Part shown: positions 43,614-52,649 of the stretch, piece by piece
Layout: every line of letters starts with the position of its first letter
Position numbering within the stretch: position 1 is the first letter of the stretch
DNA from: Saxibacter everestensis
GTDB taxonomy: Bacteria > Actinomycetota > Actinomycetes > Actinomycetales > Brevibacteriaceae
Assembly (NCBI RefSeq): GCF_025787225.1
Contig: NZ_CP090958.1
Location: 3,830,550-3,894,549 of the forward strand
Length of the DNA: 64,000 bases
Direction of reading: 5' to 3'
Notes under the pieces: generated by a model
Told to the model about the DNA's origin: nothing
Database searches by the model: none
The model's input: only the letters and a program-made list of their open reading frames with translations
Position numbers and translations under genes: made by a program

Positions 43614-45095
43614 GTGCACCAGTTCATCAACGGCAGCTACCGCGAGGGTAACGGCGGGCAGCATCAGTTGATCAACCCCGCCACCGGCAAGTCAGTGGAA
43701 ACGCTGAACGTAGCCGACAGTGCGGATGTAGACGATGCGGTCGCCGCGGCAAAGGCCGCCTTCCCGGGCTGGTCCCGGGCCACTCCGGCAGAACGTTCCG
43801 AGGCGCTGCATTCATTGGCAGCCGAATTGGGCAAGCGGGCAGAGGAGCTCGCGCGGATCGAAACCGAGCAGACCGGGAAGACCCTGCGGATGTCGACCGA
43901 GTTCGACGTGCCGGGAAGCATCGACAACGCCCAGTTCTTTGCCGGCGCCGCGCGGCACCTGCAGGGACAGGCCGCTGGCGAGTACTCGGCGGAGCACACC
44001 TCGATGGTCCGCAGGGAAGCGGTCGGAGTGATCGGCTCCATCTCGCCCTGGAACTACCCGCTGCAGATGGCTGCCTGGAAGATCCTGCCAGCCATCGCAG
44101 CCGGAAACACCATCGTGCTCAAGCCCTCGGAACTCACGCCGGGCACCACATTGCTGATGGCCGAGGCAGCGCGGGATGCAGGCATCCCGGACGGCGTGAT
44201 CAATGTCGTCGTCGGCGCCGGCCGCGTTGTCGGCGAGGCGCTGGTCACCCACCGCGACGTCGCGATGTCCTCGTTCACGGGATCGACGGCGGTCGGCCGT
44301 CGGATCATGGAGCTTGCATCGCGGCGAGGGAACCGGGTGCATCTCGAACTCGGTGGTAAGGCGCCGTTCCTGGTCTTTGATGACGCGGATGTCGAGGCCG
44401 CCGCCCGAGGTGCCGTGGCGGCCTCACTGATCAACGGCGGCCAGGATTGCACCGCCGCCACCCGGGCGTACATCCAGCGGCCGCTCTTCGATGCTTTCGT
44501 CGAGCGGGTCGCCGAACTGATGTCACAGGTGACGGTCGGCGATCCGACTGACCCGGAAACCGACATGGGTTCGCTGATCTCTACCACGCATCGCGACCGG
44601 GTCGCGGGATTCATCGACCGGGCACGAGCCGGAGGGGCGAATATCGTCACCGGCGGCGTCATCCCGGAGGGGTTGCCCGCCGAGGCCGCGTTCTACTCAC
44701 CGACCCTGATCACCGGCCTGGCCCAGGACGCCGAGGCGGTGCAGGACGAAATCTTCGGGCCGGTGCTCACCGCGCTGCCGTTCGACTCCGACGATGAAGG
44801 CCTAATGCTCGCCAACGACACGCCTTACGGACTCGCAGCATCTGCTTGGACGACGGACCTGGCCCGCGGGATGCGAGCCAGCTCCGATATCCAGGCCGGC
44901 TGCGTGTGGATCAATGACCACATTCCGATGCTGTCGGAGATGCCGCACGGCGGGTACAAGGCGTCCGGCTTCGGCAAGGACATGTCCTCCTATTCGCTCG
45001 AGGACTATACAAATATCAAGCACGTCATGATCGACCGCGTCGGCCAGCCCGACAAGGACTGGCACGGCACTGTCTTCCGCACCAGGAAGCAGTAG
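43614..45095 (+). CDS. Aminobutyraldehyde dehydrogenase
   Basis: A 493-residue NAD-dependent aldehyde dehydrogenase. Catalytic Glu in L-E-L-G-G-K-A-P, catalytic Cys in G-G-Q-D-C-T-A-A-T-R, and S-P-W-N-Y-P-L-Q-M-A-A-W-K-I-L-P-A are present. The Q-D-C-T-A-A-T-R context matches the PatD/gamma-aminobutyraldehyde group, which oxidises 4-aminobutanal to GABA, the expected next step after putrescine oxidase or the aminotransferase. The GTG start has GGAGGA upstream. A copy of its last 30 codons exists 1.4 kb downstream. Confidence 0.92.
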   Translation: MHQFINGSYREGNGGQHQLINPATGKSVETLNVADSADVDDAVAAAKAAFPGWSRATPAERSEALHSLAAELGKRAEELARIETEQTGKTLRMSTEFDVPGSIDNAQFFAGAARHLQGQAAGEYSAEHTSMVRREAVGVIGSISPWNYPLQMAAWKILPAIAAGNTIVLKPSELTPGTTLLMAEAARDAGIPDGVINVVVGAGRVVGEALVTHRDVAMSSFTGSTAVGRRIMELASRRGNRVHLELGGKAPFLVFDDADVEAAARGAVAASLINGGQDCTAATRAYIQRPLFDAFVERVAELMSQVTVGDPTDPETDMGSLISTTHRDRVAGFIDRARAGGANIVTGGVIPEGLPAEAAFYSPTLITGLAQDAEAVQDEIFGPVLTALPFDSDDEGLMLANDTPYGLAASAWTTDLARGMRASSDIQAGCVWINDHIPMLSEMPHGGYKASGFGKDMSSYSLEDYTNIKHVMIDRVGQPDKDWHGTVFRTRKQ

Positions 45096-45156
45096 CCTAA
45101 CCGCGATCTTGAGCTAAGTCACCTTCCATGTTCGGTTCACTCAACGAGGAGTACCA

Positions 45157-46371
45157 ATGGCCAGGCAACTACCGAAAGATCCAAAGGTCAGGCAGCTGAT
45201 TGCCGCGCATCTGTCCCGGCGTCAGCTGCTGGCAGGGACTGGCGGATTGGGACTACTGGGGGCGCTTGCCGCTTGTGGCACCGGGGGCGCTCCCGGTGCC
45301 AACAGTGATGACAAGCCCACTGCCGCCAAGGACCTCTCTGCCGAACAAAAGGAAGTGAACTGGGCGAACTGGACCCTGTACCTCGATTACGACGATAAGA
45401 CCGGCAAGTACCCGACCCTTGAGGAGTTCAGCAAGAAGACCGGGATCAAGGCCAGCTACGCCGAGGACATCGATGGGAACGACACATACTTCGGTAAGGT
45501 CCAAGGCCAGCTTGCCTCCGGGCAGGACATCGGCAAGGACGTCATCACGCTGACCGACTGGATGGCAGGCCGGCTGATCCGGCTCGGCTACACCCAGGAG
45601 CTGGATGCTGCCAACATTCCGAACAAGAAGAATTTGTTGTCCAACCTGGTCGATGTCGACTTCGACCCCGGGCGGAAGCACTCGCTGACCTGGCAGTCCG
45701 GATTCGCCGGAATCGCCTGGAACAAGGACGAGATTCCGGGTGGGCTGAAGAGCGTGTCAGATCTTTGGAAGCCGGAAATCAAGGGCCGGGTCGAGGTGCT
45801 CGACGAAATGCGGGACACCATGGGGATCCTGATGCTGGAAGAGGGCGTCGACATTTCGGGGGACTTCAGCGACGACGACTTCGCCAAGGCGATTGAGGTG
45901 CTGGAAAAGCAGATCGGCTCCGGCCAGATCCGTCAGGTCAAGGGGAACTCCTATAAGGAAGACCTGATCTCCGGTGACGCCGTGGCCGTGATCGGCTGGT
46001 CCGGCGACATCACCCAGCTCAACTTCGAGGAGGGCGACAAGTGGGAGTTCGCGCTTCCCGAGGCAGGTGGCACGCTGTGGAGCGACAATCTGATGGTTCC
46101 GATCGGCTCGCCGCACAAGGCAAATGCCGAAGCGTTGATGGACTACTACTTCGATCCGGCTGTCGCGGCCGAGGTCGCGGCTTATGTCAACTACATCTGC
46201 CCGGTTCAGGGTGCCAAGGAAGCCATGGAGAAGATCGATCCGGAACTGGTCGATAATCCGCTGATCTTCCCAAGTGAGACTGACCTGGCAAACGCACATG
46301 TGTTCCGCAGCCTTACCGCCGAGCAGGAGACCAACTACGGCGACCAATTCCAGAAGGCGATCGGCAATTGA
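45157..46371 (+). CDS. Polyamine-type ABC transporter binding lipoprotein, copy 1
   Basis: A 404-residue PotD/PotF-like binding protein. The N-terminus has a twin-arginine-like R-R-Q-L-L and a lipobox L-A-A-C (Cys40), so it is probably a Tat-exported lipoprotein. The mature chain has N-W-A-N-W-T-L-Y-L-D-Y, G-F-A-G-I-A-W-N-K-D and V-I-G-W-S-G-D, typical of polyamine-binding proteins, and keeps Trp308 in G-T-L-W-S-D-N-L. GAGGAG precedes the ATG. It differs from the downstream copy at 17 positions by my count. Confidence 0.9.
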   Translation: MARQLPKDPKVRQLIAAHLSRRQLLAGTGGLGLLGALAACGTGGAPGANSDDKPTAAKDLSAEQKEVNWANWTLYLDYDDKTGKYPTLEEFSKKTGIKASYAEDIDGNDTYFGKVQGQLASGQDIGKDVITLTDWMAGRLIRLGYTQELDAANIPNKKNLLSNLVDVDFDPGRKHSLTWQSGFAGIAWNKDEIPGGLKSVSDLWKPEIKGRVEVLDEMRDTMGILMLEEGVDISGDFSDDDFAKAIEVLEKQIGSGQIRQVKGNSYKEDLISGDAVAVIGWSGDITQLNFEEGDKWEFALPEAGGTLWSDNLMVPIGSPHKANAEALMDYYFDPAVAAEVAAYVNYICPVQGAKEAMEKIDPELVDNPLIFPSETDLANAHVFRSLTAEQETNYGDQFQKAIGN

Positions 46372-46420
46372 CAACTGAAAACGCGGTCACTCAGCAGCCA
46401 GGCGGAGCCCGTAGCGCGAT
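46368..46420 (+). pseudogene. Remnant of the potA 5' end
   Basis: Directly after copy 1, the sequence repeats the TTG start and first codons of potA (T-T-E-N-A) as at 47795 and then decays after about 50 bp. It marks the right end of the duplicated unit. Confidence 0.75.
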
Positions 46421-46427
46421 TACTACG

Positions 46428-46523
46428 GTGACTATTCGAGTATCAAGCATGTCATGATCGACCGCGTTGGCCGGCCCGACAAGGACTGGTACGGCACCCG
46501 TCTTCCGTACCAGGGAGCAGTAG
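46428..46523 (+). pseudogene. Remnant of the aldehyde dehydrogenase 3' end
   Basis: It matches the last about 30 codons of the dehydrogenase gene (I-K-H-V-M-I-D-R-V-G-x-P-D-K-D-W) but has a 1-nt insertion, so the frame is lost before the TAG. It marks the left end of the duplicated unit; the following leader carries a compensating 1-nt deletion. Confidence 0.8.
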
Positions 46524-46583
46524 CCTAACTGCGGTCTTGAGCGAAGTCACCTCCATGTTCGGTTCACTCAACGAGGAGTACCA

Positions 46584-47798
46584 ATGGCCAGGCAACTACC
46601 GAAAGATCCAAAGGTCAGGCAGCTGATTGCCGCGCATCTGTCCCGGCGTCAGCTGCTGGCAGGAACTGGCGGGCTGGGCTTGCTGGGCGGCCTTGCCGCT
46701 TGTGGCACCGGGGGCGCTCCCGGTGCCAACAGTGATGACAAGCCGACCCCCGCCAAGGACCTCTCTGCCGAACAGAAGGAAGTGAACTGGGCGAACTGGA
46801 CCCTGTACCTCGACTACGACGATAAGACAGGCAAGTACCCGACGCTCGAGGGGTTCAGCAAGAAGACCGGGATCAAGGCCAATTACGCCGAGGACATCGA
46901 TGGGAACGACACCTACTTCGGCAAGATCCAGGGCCAGCTCGCGTCCGGGCAGGACATCGGCAAGGACGTCATCACGCTGACCGACTGGATGACTGGCCGG
47001 CTGATCCGGCTGGGCTATACCCAGGAGCTGGATGCGGCCAACATTCCGAATAAGAAGAATCTGTTGTCCAACCTGGTCGATGTCGATTTTGACCCGGGAC
47101 GGAAACATTCGCTGACCTGGCAGTCTGGGTTCGCCGGAATCGCCTGGAACAAGGACGAGGTTCCGGGTGGGCTGAAGAGCGTGTCTGATCTTTGGAAGCC
47201 GGGGCTCAAGGGCCGGGTCGAGGTGGTCGACGAAATGCGGGACACCATGGGGATCCTGATGCTGGAAGAGGGCGTCGACATTTCGGGAGACTTCAGCGAC
47301 GACGATTTCGCCAAGGCGATTGAAATGCTGGAAAAGCAGATCGATTCCGGCCAGATCCGCCAGGTCAAGGGGAACTCCTATAAGGAAGACCTGATCTCCG
47401 GTGACGCCGTGGCCGTGATTTGCTGGTCCGGCGATATCACCCAGCTCAACTTCGAGGAGGGCGACAAGTGGGAGTTTGCGCTGCCTGAGGCAGGCGGCAC
47501 ACTGTTGACCGACAATCTGATGGTTCCGATCGGCTCACCGCACAAGGCAAACGCCGAAGCGTTGATGAACTACTACTACGATCCGGCTGTCGCGGCCGAG
47601 GTTGCGGCTTATGTCAACTATATCTGCCCGGTTCAGGGTGCCAAGGAAGCCATGGAGAAGATCGATCCGGAACTGGTCGATAATCCGCTGATCTTCCCAA
47701 GTGAGACTGACCTGGCCAACGCACATGTGTTCCGCAGCCTCACCGCCGAGCAGGAGACTAACTATGGCGACCAATTCCAGAAGGCGATCGGCAATTGA
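46584..47798 (+). CDS. Polyamine-type ABC transporter binding lipoprotein, copy 2
   Basis: A 404-residue paralogue about 96% identical to copy 1, with the same signal peptide and lipobox. Among the 17 changes are Trp308 to Leu, Ser309 to Thr, Gly280 to Cys, Asp329 to Asn and Phe332 to Tyr. The Trp lies in a motif that, as I recall, is conserved in PotD (F-W-M-D-S). The reading frame is intact and the ribosome site is conserved, so it should be expressed. Its stop overlaps the TTG of potA (TTGA). It may have altered ligand preference or affinity. Confidence 0.9.
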   Translation: MARQLPKDPKVRQLIAAHLSRRQLLAGTGGLGLLGGLAACGTGGAPGANSDDKPTPAKDLSAEQKEVNWANWTLYLDYDDKTGKYPTLEGFSKKTGIKANYAEDIDGNDTYFGKIQGQLASGQDIGKDVITLTDWMTGRLIRLGYTQELDAANIPNKKNLLSNLVDVDFDPGRKHSLTWQSGFAGIAWNKDEVPGGLKSVSDLWKPGLKGRVEVVDEMRDTMGILMLEEGVDISGDFSDDDFAKAIEMLEKQIDSGQIRQVKGNSYKEDLISGDAVAVICWSGDITQLNFEEGDKWEFALPEAGGTLLTDNLMVPIGSPHKANAEALMNYYYDPAVAAEVAAYVNYICPVQGAKEAMEKIDPELVDNPLIFPSETDLANAHVFRSLTAEQETNYGDQFQKAIGN

Positions 47799-48988
47799 CA
47801 ACTGAAAACGCGACCACAGAGCAATCCGGCGAATCCCGCAGCCTGAACACCGGCGACGGTCCGGCATCGGATTCAGGTGCCGACCTGGTGCTGCAGTCAA
47901 TCTCGAAGCGATTCGGCGACTACCTGGCCGTCGACGAGCTGGACCTCACGATTCCGGCCGGCTCGTTCTTCGCCCTGCTTGGGCCCTCAGGCTGCGGCAA
48001 GACCACGACCTTAAGGATGGTCGCGGGACTGGAACAGCCCACCGGCGGCAGGATCATGATCGGCGGGAAAGACGTCACCTCGACCAAGGCTTTCCAGCGT
48101 CCGGTCAATACCGTGTTCCAGAATTATGCGCTGTTCCCACACCTCAGCGTGCTCGAAAACGTCGCGTTCGGGCTGAAGCGCCGCAAGGTGCGCGACGCCG
48201 AGGCGCAGGCAAAGGATGCGCTGACGCTGGTCGAACTGAGCCATCTGTCTGCCCGCCGGCCGGCACAGCTTTCCGGTGGCCAGCAACAGCGGGTCGCGCT
48301 TGCACGCGCCATCGTCAATCGTCCCGCCGTGCTGCTGCTTGACGAGCCACTCGGCGCGCTCGACATGAAGTTGCGCCGCCAGATGCAGGTCGAGCTCAAG
48401 AACATCCAGGCCGATGTCGGCCTGACCTTCGTCCATGTCACGCACGACCAGGAAGAGGCCATGACAATGGCCGACTGCGTCGCGGTGATGAACGCCGGCA
48501 AGGTCGAGCAGATGGGCGCTCCCGCCGAGCTGTACGAACTGCCGAAGACGACGTTCGTGGCGAACTTCCTCGGCAAGTCCAATCTGATGCCGGGCGCGGT
48601 GACGGAGGATCTGGGTAGCGATATCGCGGTCAACGTCCAGGGCAACAGGCTCGTTGTGCCGAAGAACCGGACGACGCAGCAGACCGGTGAAGTCATCGTA
48701 GGGGTACGACCGGAGAAGATCGTCGTACTGGATTCCTCGCATGAAGCCTCGCCCCGGTCGAACGCCATCACGGGGGCGAAGGTGATCGACGTGTCGTTCA
48801 CCGGAGTCAGCACCGAATATTTGGTCGAGGTTCCCGGAATCGGAAGGCTTGGCGTCTTCCGGCAGAATCTCGGCGGCGCAGAGGTCCGGCTCGGTGACCA
48901 GGTCACCCTGGCTTGGCAGCCGGAGCACTCGTTCGGCCTGGACGGCGAACAGGATACCTCGGCCGGAGCCGACGAGGAAGCGGTCTGA
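47795..48988 (+). CDS. potA: Polyamine ABC transporter ATP-binding protein
   Basis: A 397-residue ATPase. Walker A G-P-S-G-C-G-K-T-T, signature L-S-G-G-Q-Q-Q-R-V-A-L, Walker B L-L-L-D-E-P and H-loop H-V-T-H-D are present, plus a C-terminal TOBE-type regulatory domain. An acidic, low-complexity N-terminal stretch of about 30 residues precedes the core. The TTG start overlaps the upstream gene. It powers the PotBC permease. Confidence 0.92.
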   Translation: MTTENATTEQSGESRSLNTGDGPASDSGADLVLQSISKRFGDYLAVDELDLTIPAGSFFALLGPSGCGKTTTLRMVAGLEQPTGGRIMIGGKDVTSTKAFQRPVNTVFQNYALFPHLSVLENVAFGLKRRKVRDAEAQAKDALTLVELSHLSARRPAQLSGGQQQRVALARAIVNRPAVLLLDEPLGALDMKLRRQMQVELKNIQADVGLTFVHVTHDQEEAMTMADCVAVMNAGKVEQMGAPAELYELPKTTFVANFLGKSNLMPGAVTEDLGSDIAVNVQGNRLVVPKNRTTQQTGEVIVGVRPEKIVVLDSSHEASPRSNAITGAKVIDVSFTGVSTEYLVEVPGIGRLGVFRQNLGGAEVRLGDQVTLAWQPEHSFGLDGEQDTSAGADEEAV

Positions 48989-49911
48989 TGAGCGTCGGGG
49001 AGCTCGCCAAGAGCCCGTCGGCCCCGAGCGCTTCGGAGCTGAAAGCGACCCGGCGAAAGAACCGGGTCGGTTATCTGCTGCTTCTTCCCGGCGCCATCTT
49101 CATGCTGCTGTTCTTTGTGCTGCCGGTGTTCTCGCTGCTGGCCACCTCGCTCTACACCAAGGTGCCCGGCGGCGAAATCGGCCAGTACCAGCCGGCGCTC
49201 GAGTTCGGCAATTACGTCGAAGCACTGAGTTCCTACTGGCAAACCTTGCTGCGCTCGTTTGGTTTCGCGCTGATCGCCACGATTTCCGCGCTGCTGATCG
49301 GTTACCCGATGGCGTATCTGGTCGCGGTTCGGCTGCGCGGCCGCAAACTGCTGCAGGGCATGCTGCTTGTGCTGGTCATCGCGCCGTTCTTCGCCAGCTT
49401 CATCCTGCGCACCCAGGCCTGGAAGCAGATTCTTTCCGATGACGGCCCAGTGGTCGCTGTCTTCCACGCGTTGCACATCTTGCCGCCGGATGGTCGGCTC
49501 ACCGCAACCGCCTTCGCAGTTGTTGCCGGTCTTACCTATAACTTCCTGCCGTTCATGATGCTGCCGATCTATGCCAACCTTGATCGGCTGGACACCCGGC
49601 TGCTCGAAGCTAGCGACGACCTCTACTCGTCCGGTTTCACCACCTTCCGGAAGGTCACGGTGCCGCTGTCGATGCCCGGGATACTCGCCGGCACGCTGCT
49701 GACATTTATTCCGGCGTCCGGCGACTACGTCAACGCGGCGCTGCTCGGCAATAATCAGACCACCACCATGATCGGCCAGGTCATCGATTCCCGGTTCTTC
49801 CGGATAGTTGACTATCCTGGCGCGTCCGCGCTGTCCTTCGTGCTGATGGTCGCCATTTTGATCCTCGTGCTGATATATATCCGCCGCTTCGGAACGGATG
49901 AGCTGGTATGA
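48988..49911 (+). CDS. potB: Polyamine ABC transporter permease
   Basis: A 307-residue six-helix membrane protein with the EAA loop E-A-S-D-D-L-Y-S-S-G-F-T-T-F-R-K-V-T-V-P-L. The ATG at 48988 shares its A with the potA stop (TGATG). Typical of the PotB/PotH type. Confidence 0.92.
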   Translation: MSVGELAKSPSAPSASELKATRRKNRVGYLLLLPGAIFMLLFFVLPVFSLLATSLYTKVPGGEIGQYQPALEFGNYVEALSSYWQTLLRSFGFALIATISALLIGYPMAYLVAVRLRGRKLLQGMLLVLVIAPFFASFILRTQAWKQILSDDGPVVAVFHALHILPPDGRLTATAFAVVAGLTYNFLPFMMLPIYANLDRLDTRLLEASDDLYSSGFTTFRKVTVPLSMPGILAGTLLTFIPASGDYVNAALLGNNQTTTMIGQVIDSRFFRIVDYPGASALSFVLMVAILILVLIYIRRFGTDELV

Positions 49912-50705
49912 AACTGAATTTCGGCCGCCTGTTCGTTCCCGTCATCGGGGGATTGGCGTTCATCTACCTGCTGGTTCCGATCTTCTACATTTTCGTGTTC
50001 TCTTTCAATGACGCCGGTCGGACCAACCTGACCTGGCGGGGCTTCACGCTGGACAACTGGCAGAACCCGTGCGGGGCTCCCGCGGTGTGCCAATCGCTGG
50101 CGAACAGCCTGCAGATCGGTTTGGCAGCCACGGTCGGCGCGACGATCCTGGGCACCGGCATCGCCATTGCCCTGGTGCGCTACCGGTTCCGGTTCAACGG
50201 CGTGATGAACCTGCTGATCTTCCTGCCACTGGCCACCCCCGAGGTCGTGCTGGGTGCTGCGCTGCTCGCGCAGTTCCTGAACCTGCGGATGGACCTCGGC
50301 ATGCCGACGATCATCATCGCGCACATCATGTTCTGCACATCGTTTGTCGTGGTGACCGTCAAGGCTAGGGTGGCCAGCCTCGATCCCAACCTCGAACAGG
50401 CGGCCGCAGACCTGTACGCCTCAGGTATGCAGGCGTTCTGGCGGGTCACCTTCCCGCTGCTGGTTCCTGGCATCGTGGCCGCCGCCTTGCTGTCGTTCGC
50501 GATCAGTTTCGACGATTTCATCATCACCAACTTCAACTCCGGGAACGTGGCGACCTTCCCGAAGTTCATTTACGTGGCCGCAACCCGGGGCATTCCGGCG
50601 CAGGCCAATGTGATCGGCTCGGCAATGTTCATCGTGGCGCTGTTGTTCGTGATCGGCGGTCAGCTGCTGTCGAATCGACGGGCGAAGATGCTGGCCGCAC
50701 GCTGA
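49908..50705 (+). CDS. potC: Polyamine ABC transporter permease
   Basis: A 265-residue six-helix permease with the EAA loop E-Q-A-A-A-D-L-Y-A-S-G-M-Q-A-F-W-R-V-T-F-P-L. F-S-F-N-D-A and the D-D-F-I-I-T-N-F segment are typical of PotC/PotI. ATGA overlap with potB. It closes the transporter operon. Confidence 0.92.
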   Translation: MKLNFGRLFVPVIGGLAFIYLLVPIFYIFVFSFNDAGRTNLTWRGFTLDNWQNPCGAPAVCQSLANSLQIGLAATVGATILGTGIAIALVRYRFRFNGVMNLLIFLPLATPEVVLGAALLAQFLNLRMDLGMPTIIIAHIMFCTSFVVVTVKARVASLDPNLEQAAADLYASGMQAFWRVTFPLLVPGIVAAALLSFAISFDDFIITNFNSGNVATFPKFIYVAATRGIPAQANVIGSAMFIVALLFVIGGQLLSNRRAKMLAAR

Positions 50706-50799
50706 GGCGGAGGCCTGAGTCAACCAACGGCGCCAGGGCTGGGAGTGCGCAGGTGATTCATCATGGGCGAAGATGCCGCTGTTGCGGGATCTGTATGGT

Positions 50800-50831
50800 C
50801 ATCGGGATTGACCGGCATCGGGATTGACCGG
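50800..50831. repeat. Tandem pair of 16-bp repeats
   Basis: CATCGGGATTGACCGG occurs twice in tandem (50800-50815, 50816-50831) with a partial third. It lies between potC and the convergent HNH gene; no function is evident. Confidence 0.8.
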
Positions 50832-50846
50832 GATCGGCATAGTGCG

Positions 50847-52334
50847 TCAGCCCCGGTAATGGCCGAGGATTTCGAGGCTGTGCCGCTGGGGTGGGCTCCG
50901 GCCCGGCTCGTCGGAGCGCTCTGGGCAGGCGCGAGATGCGACGACATGCTGCGATATGACGGTACGGTTCGGTCGCCTGCCGCAACCGAGCGATTTGGGT
51001 TTGAGATGGTCCTGCTCCGGCCGATTGACATCCTCCGTGTTCGGCAGGACGTCGCCGCTCTGCGCTGGGCCGCTTGCGACGGCGATGCGCTGGCCCCGTT
51101 CGACGCAGCGCTGGCGGTAGTCGGTGCGGCCGATGAACTTTCCGTTGTTTGACCAGAAACTCAGGCCGCGCGCATCGTGGGCGATGGCGATGTTGTTCCG
51201 GTGGATCCAGTGGTGGTGGAAGATGCAGAATAGGGCGCCTTCATCGATGTTGGTGTTGCCGTTGGCTGCTGCCCATTCGTTGATGTGGTGTCCCTCGCAG
51301 TATTCCGGCGGGATTCCGCAGCCGGGGCTCATGCATCCGCCGTCGCGGACCATCATGCTTTTACGTTGGCGGCCGGTGAACGTCCGCTTCTCTCTACCGA
51401 AGTCCACGACTTGACTGTCGGCGTCGAAGACCACACGCATCAGCTGCGCGTCGCACAGCAAGGTAGCCGGGTCCGATTCGGCCAGTGGGGTGCCGTCCGT
51501 GTAGGTGGCGCCGGGAAACTCCCCGCGGGTGCGCCACGCGGCCCATTGCTCAGCGCTGAGTGTGACCATCACGTGCGGGCGCACCTGCCCGCCGACGCGC
51601 AGTGTTCCGCGATCCAAGGCGTGCCCGGCCACTGTGGTCAGGGCGTCGGCAGTTCGTTGCACGATCGTGCGGTCGTCGTCGGCTGCGGGCTTGCCTGCGG
51701 CGGCCTTTAGCGCGGTCCGCAGCATCTGCCCGGATGCTTCGTCCAGGAACGCCTCCAGCCGGAAGCCGCCGTATGCCCTGGTCAGTCGGGTGAACCGGCG
51801 CGCCTTGGCGTCATCGGCACCGCGCTGGTGCGCCGCCTTGTCTATGTCAGCCAGCTTGTGCTTCAGGGCGGTCTTGAAGTCGTTCGCGTTGGTCTTGCCC
51901 GCAGACCGCAGTAGGTCGTCCTGGATTTCCGGGGTCTGCAGCGCTTCGCGTTGTGCCTCGGAGGCCGTCTGCATCCCCCGGGCAAGGACGGTGGCGTGTT
52001 CTGCGGTGATGTCCCCGTTCTGCACGGCGTCGCCAAGTCGTGGCGCTTCCTCGACGGTGCGGGCGAGGTGCAGCTCATCTCGGGCTTTGCCATAACCCTC
52101 TCGGGTAGTCCGCGCCCGCCAAGCTTCGATGCTGGGATCGCCGCGCAACGCCCAGTCACCACTTTCCTCTTCCACGGTCAGAATTCGCGCTTTTGTCAAT
52201 GCCGCAATCCTGGTCAAATCATCCAGCGCGGAGAGCGCTTGGCGCCGCTCGTCCATCGTCCAGGCACGGACCTGGTTTGAGGTCAGGGCCTTGGCGGTGG
52301 CAACGGTCGCGCGCACTTCCTCCACGATCTCCAC
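50847..52334 (-). CDS. DUF222-HNH endonuclease-like protein
   Basis: A 495-residue protein of the REP13E12/DUF222-HNH family common in actinobacteria. The N-terminal helical DUF222 region (about residues 1-310) precedes an HNH domain with C-M-S-P-G-C and E-G-H-H-I-N-E-W, then F-H-H-H-W-I-H-R-N. Metal-binding Cys pairs and His residues look intact, so nuclease activity is possible. The C-terminal 70 residues are low-complexity and diverged. GTG start with AGGAGG upstream. Function in the host is unknown; members often sit in variable regions. Confidence 0.88.
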   Translation of the reverse strand: MEIVEEVRATVATAKALTSNQVRAWTMDERRQALSALDDLTRIAALTKARILTVEEESGDWALRGDPSIEAWRARTTREGYGKARDELHLARTVEEAPRLGDAVQNGDITAEHATVLARGMQTASEAQREALQTPEIQDDLLRSAGKTNANDFKTALKHKLADIDKAAHQRGADDAKARRFTRLTRAYGGFRLEAFLDEASGQMLRTALKAAAGKPAADDDRTIVQRTADALTTVAGHALDRGTLRVGGQVRPHVMVTLSAEQWAAWRTRGEFPGATYTDGTPLAESDPATLLCDAQLMRVVFDADSQVVDFGREKRTFTGRQRKSMMVRDGGCMSPGCGIPPEYCEGHHINEWAAANGNTNIDEGALFCIFHHHWIHRNNIAIAHDARGLSFWSNNGKFIGRTDYRQRCVERGQRIAVASGPAQSGDVLPNTEDVNRPEQDHLKPKSLGCGRRPNRTVISQHVVASRACPERSDEPGRSPPQRHSLEILGHYRG

Positions 52335-52640
52335 TGCCAGCCTCCTGCCAATTAACGAATCGAAAGTGCTATATGTTCGATTTTAGTACGATTACGCGCC
52401 AGTGTGCAATAGAAACTGAAAAGCTTTTGTCGTGGGTTGATGTCCCGTGACACGGGCATGAGACGCCTCCAACTCCACCGCGCTAACTTGCGAAGCGCTT
52501 TGAAGAGTATGCTCCGTCTGCAGCACGATCCGCACGTGTTCACTGAACTACGCCGAGCAACCGTGCAGTCGATGACGAGATTGGCACCCGTCCGCGGCTT
52601 GCTCATAGTTGGTGCCGCCGTTCCAGGCGGCATAAGACTA
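52335..52640. other. Gap upstream of the HNH gene
   Basis: This holds the HNH promoter area (AT-rich around 52340-52400, with a 7-bp inverted repeat) and then about 250 bp with short open frames but no convincing gene. The composition is lower in GC than the rest of the window. Confidence 0.5.
52358..52382. promoter_or_regulatory. Inverted repeat in the HNH promoter region
   Basis: AATCGAA and TTCGATT are separated by 11 bp within the AT-rich leader of the HNH gene. It may be an operator; no regulator is adjacent. Confidence 0.4.
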
Positions 52641-52649
52641 CTACTCGCA

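Larger units (their letters stand above)
45014..47845. repeat. Tandem duplication of about 1.43 kb containing the binding-protein gene
   Basis: Sequence from the end of the dehydrogenase gene (from about 45001) through the first binding-protein gene and on into the start of a potA copy (to about 46420) recurs at +1427 nt (about 46428-47845). The offset is exactly 1427 at both 45014/46441 and 45157/46584. No inverted repeats or transposase are associated. Confidence 0.85.

Noticed and set aside
45157-47798. Transposon-mediated duplication of the binding protein
   Set aside because: No transposase, terminal inverted repeats or target duplications; the flanks show simple tandem duplication.
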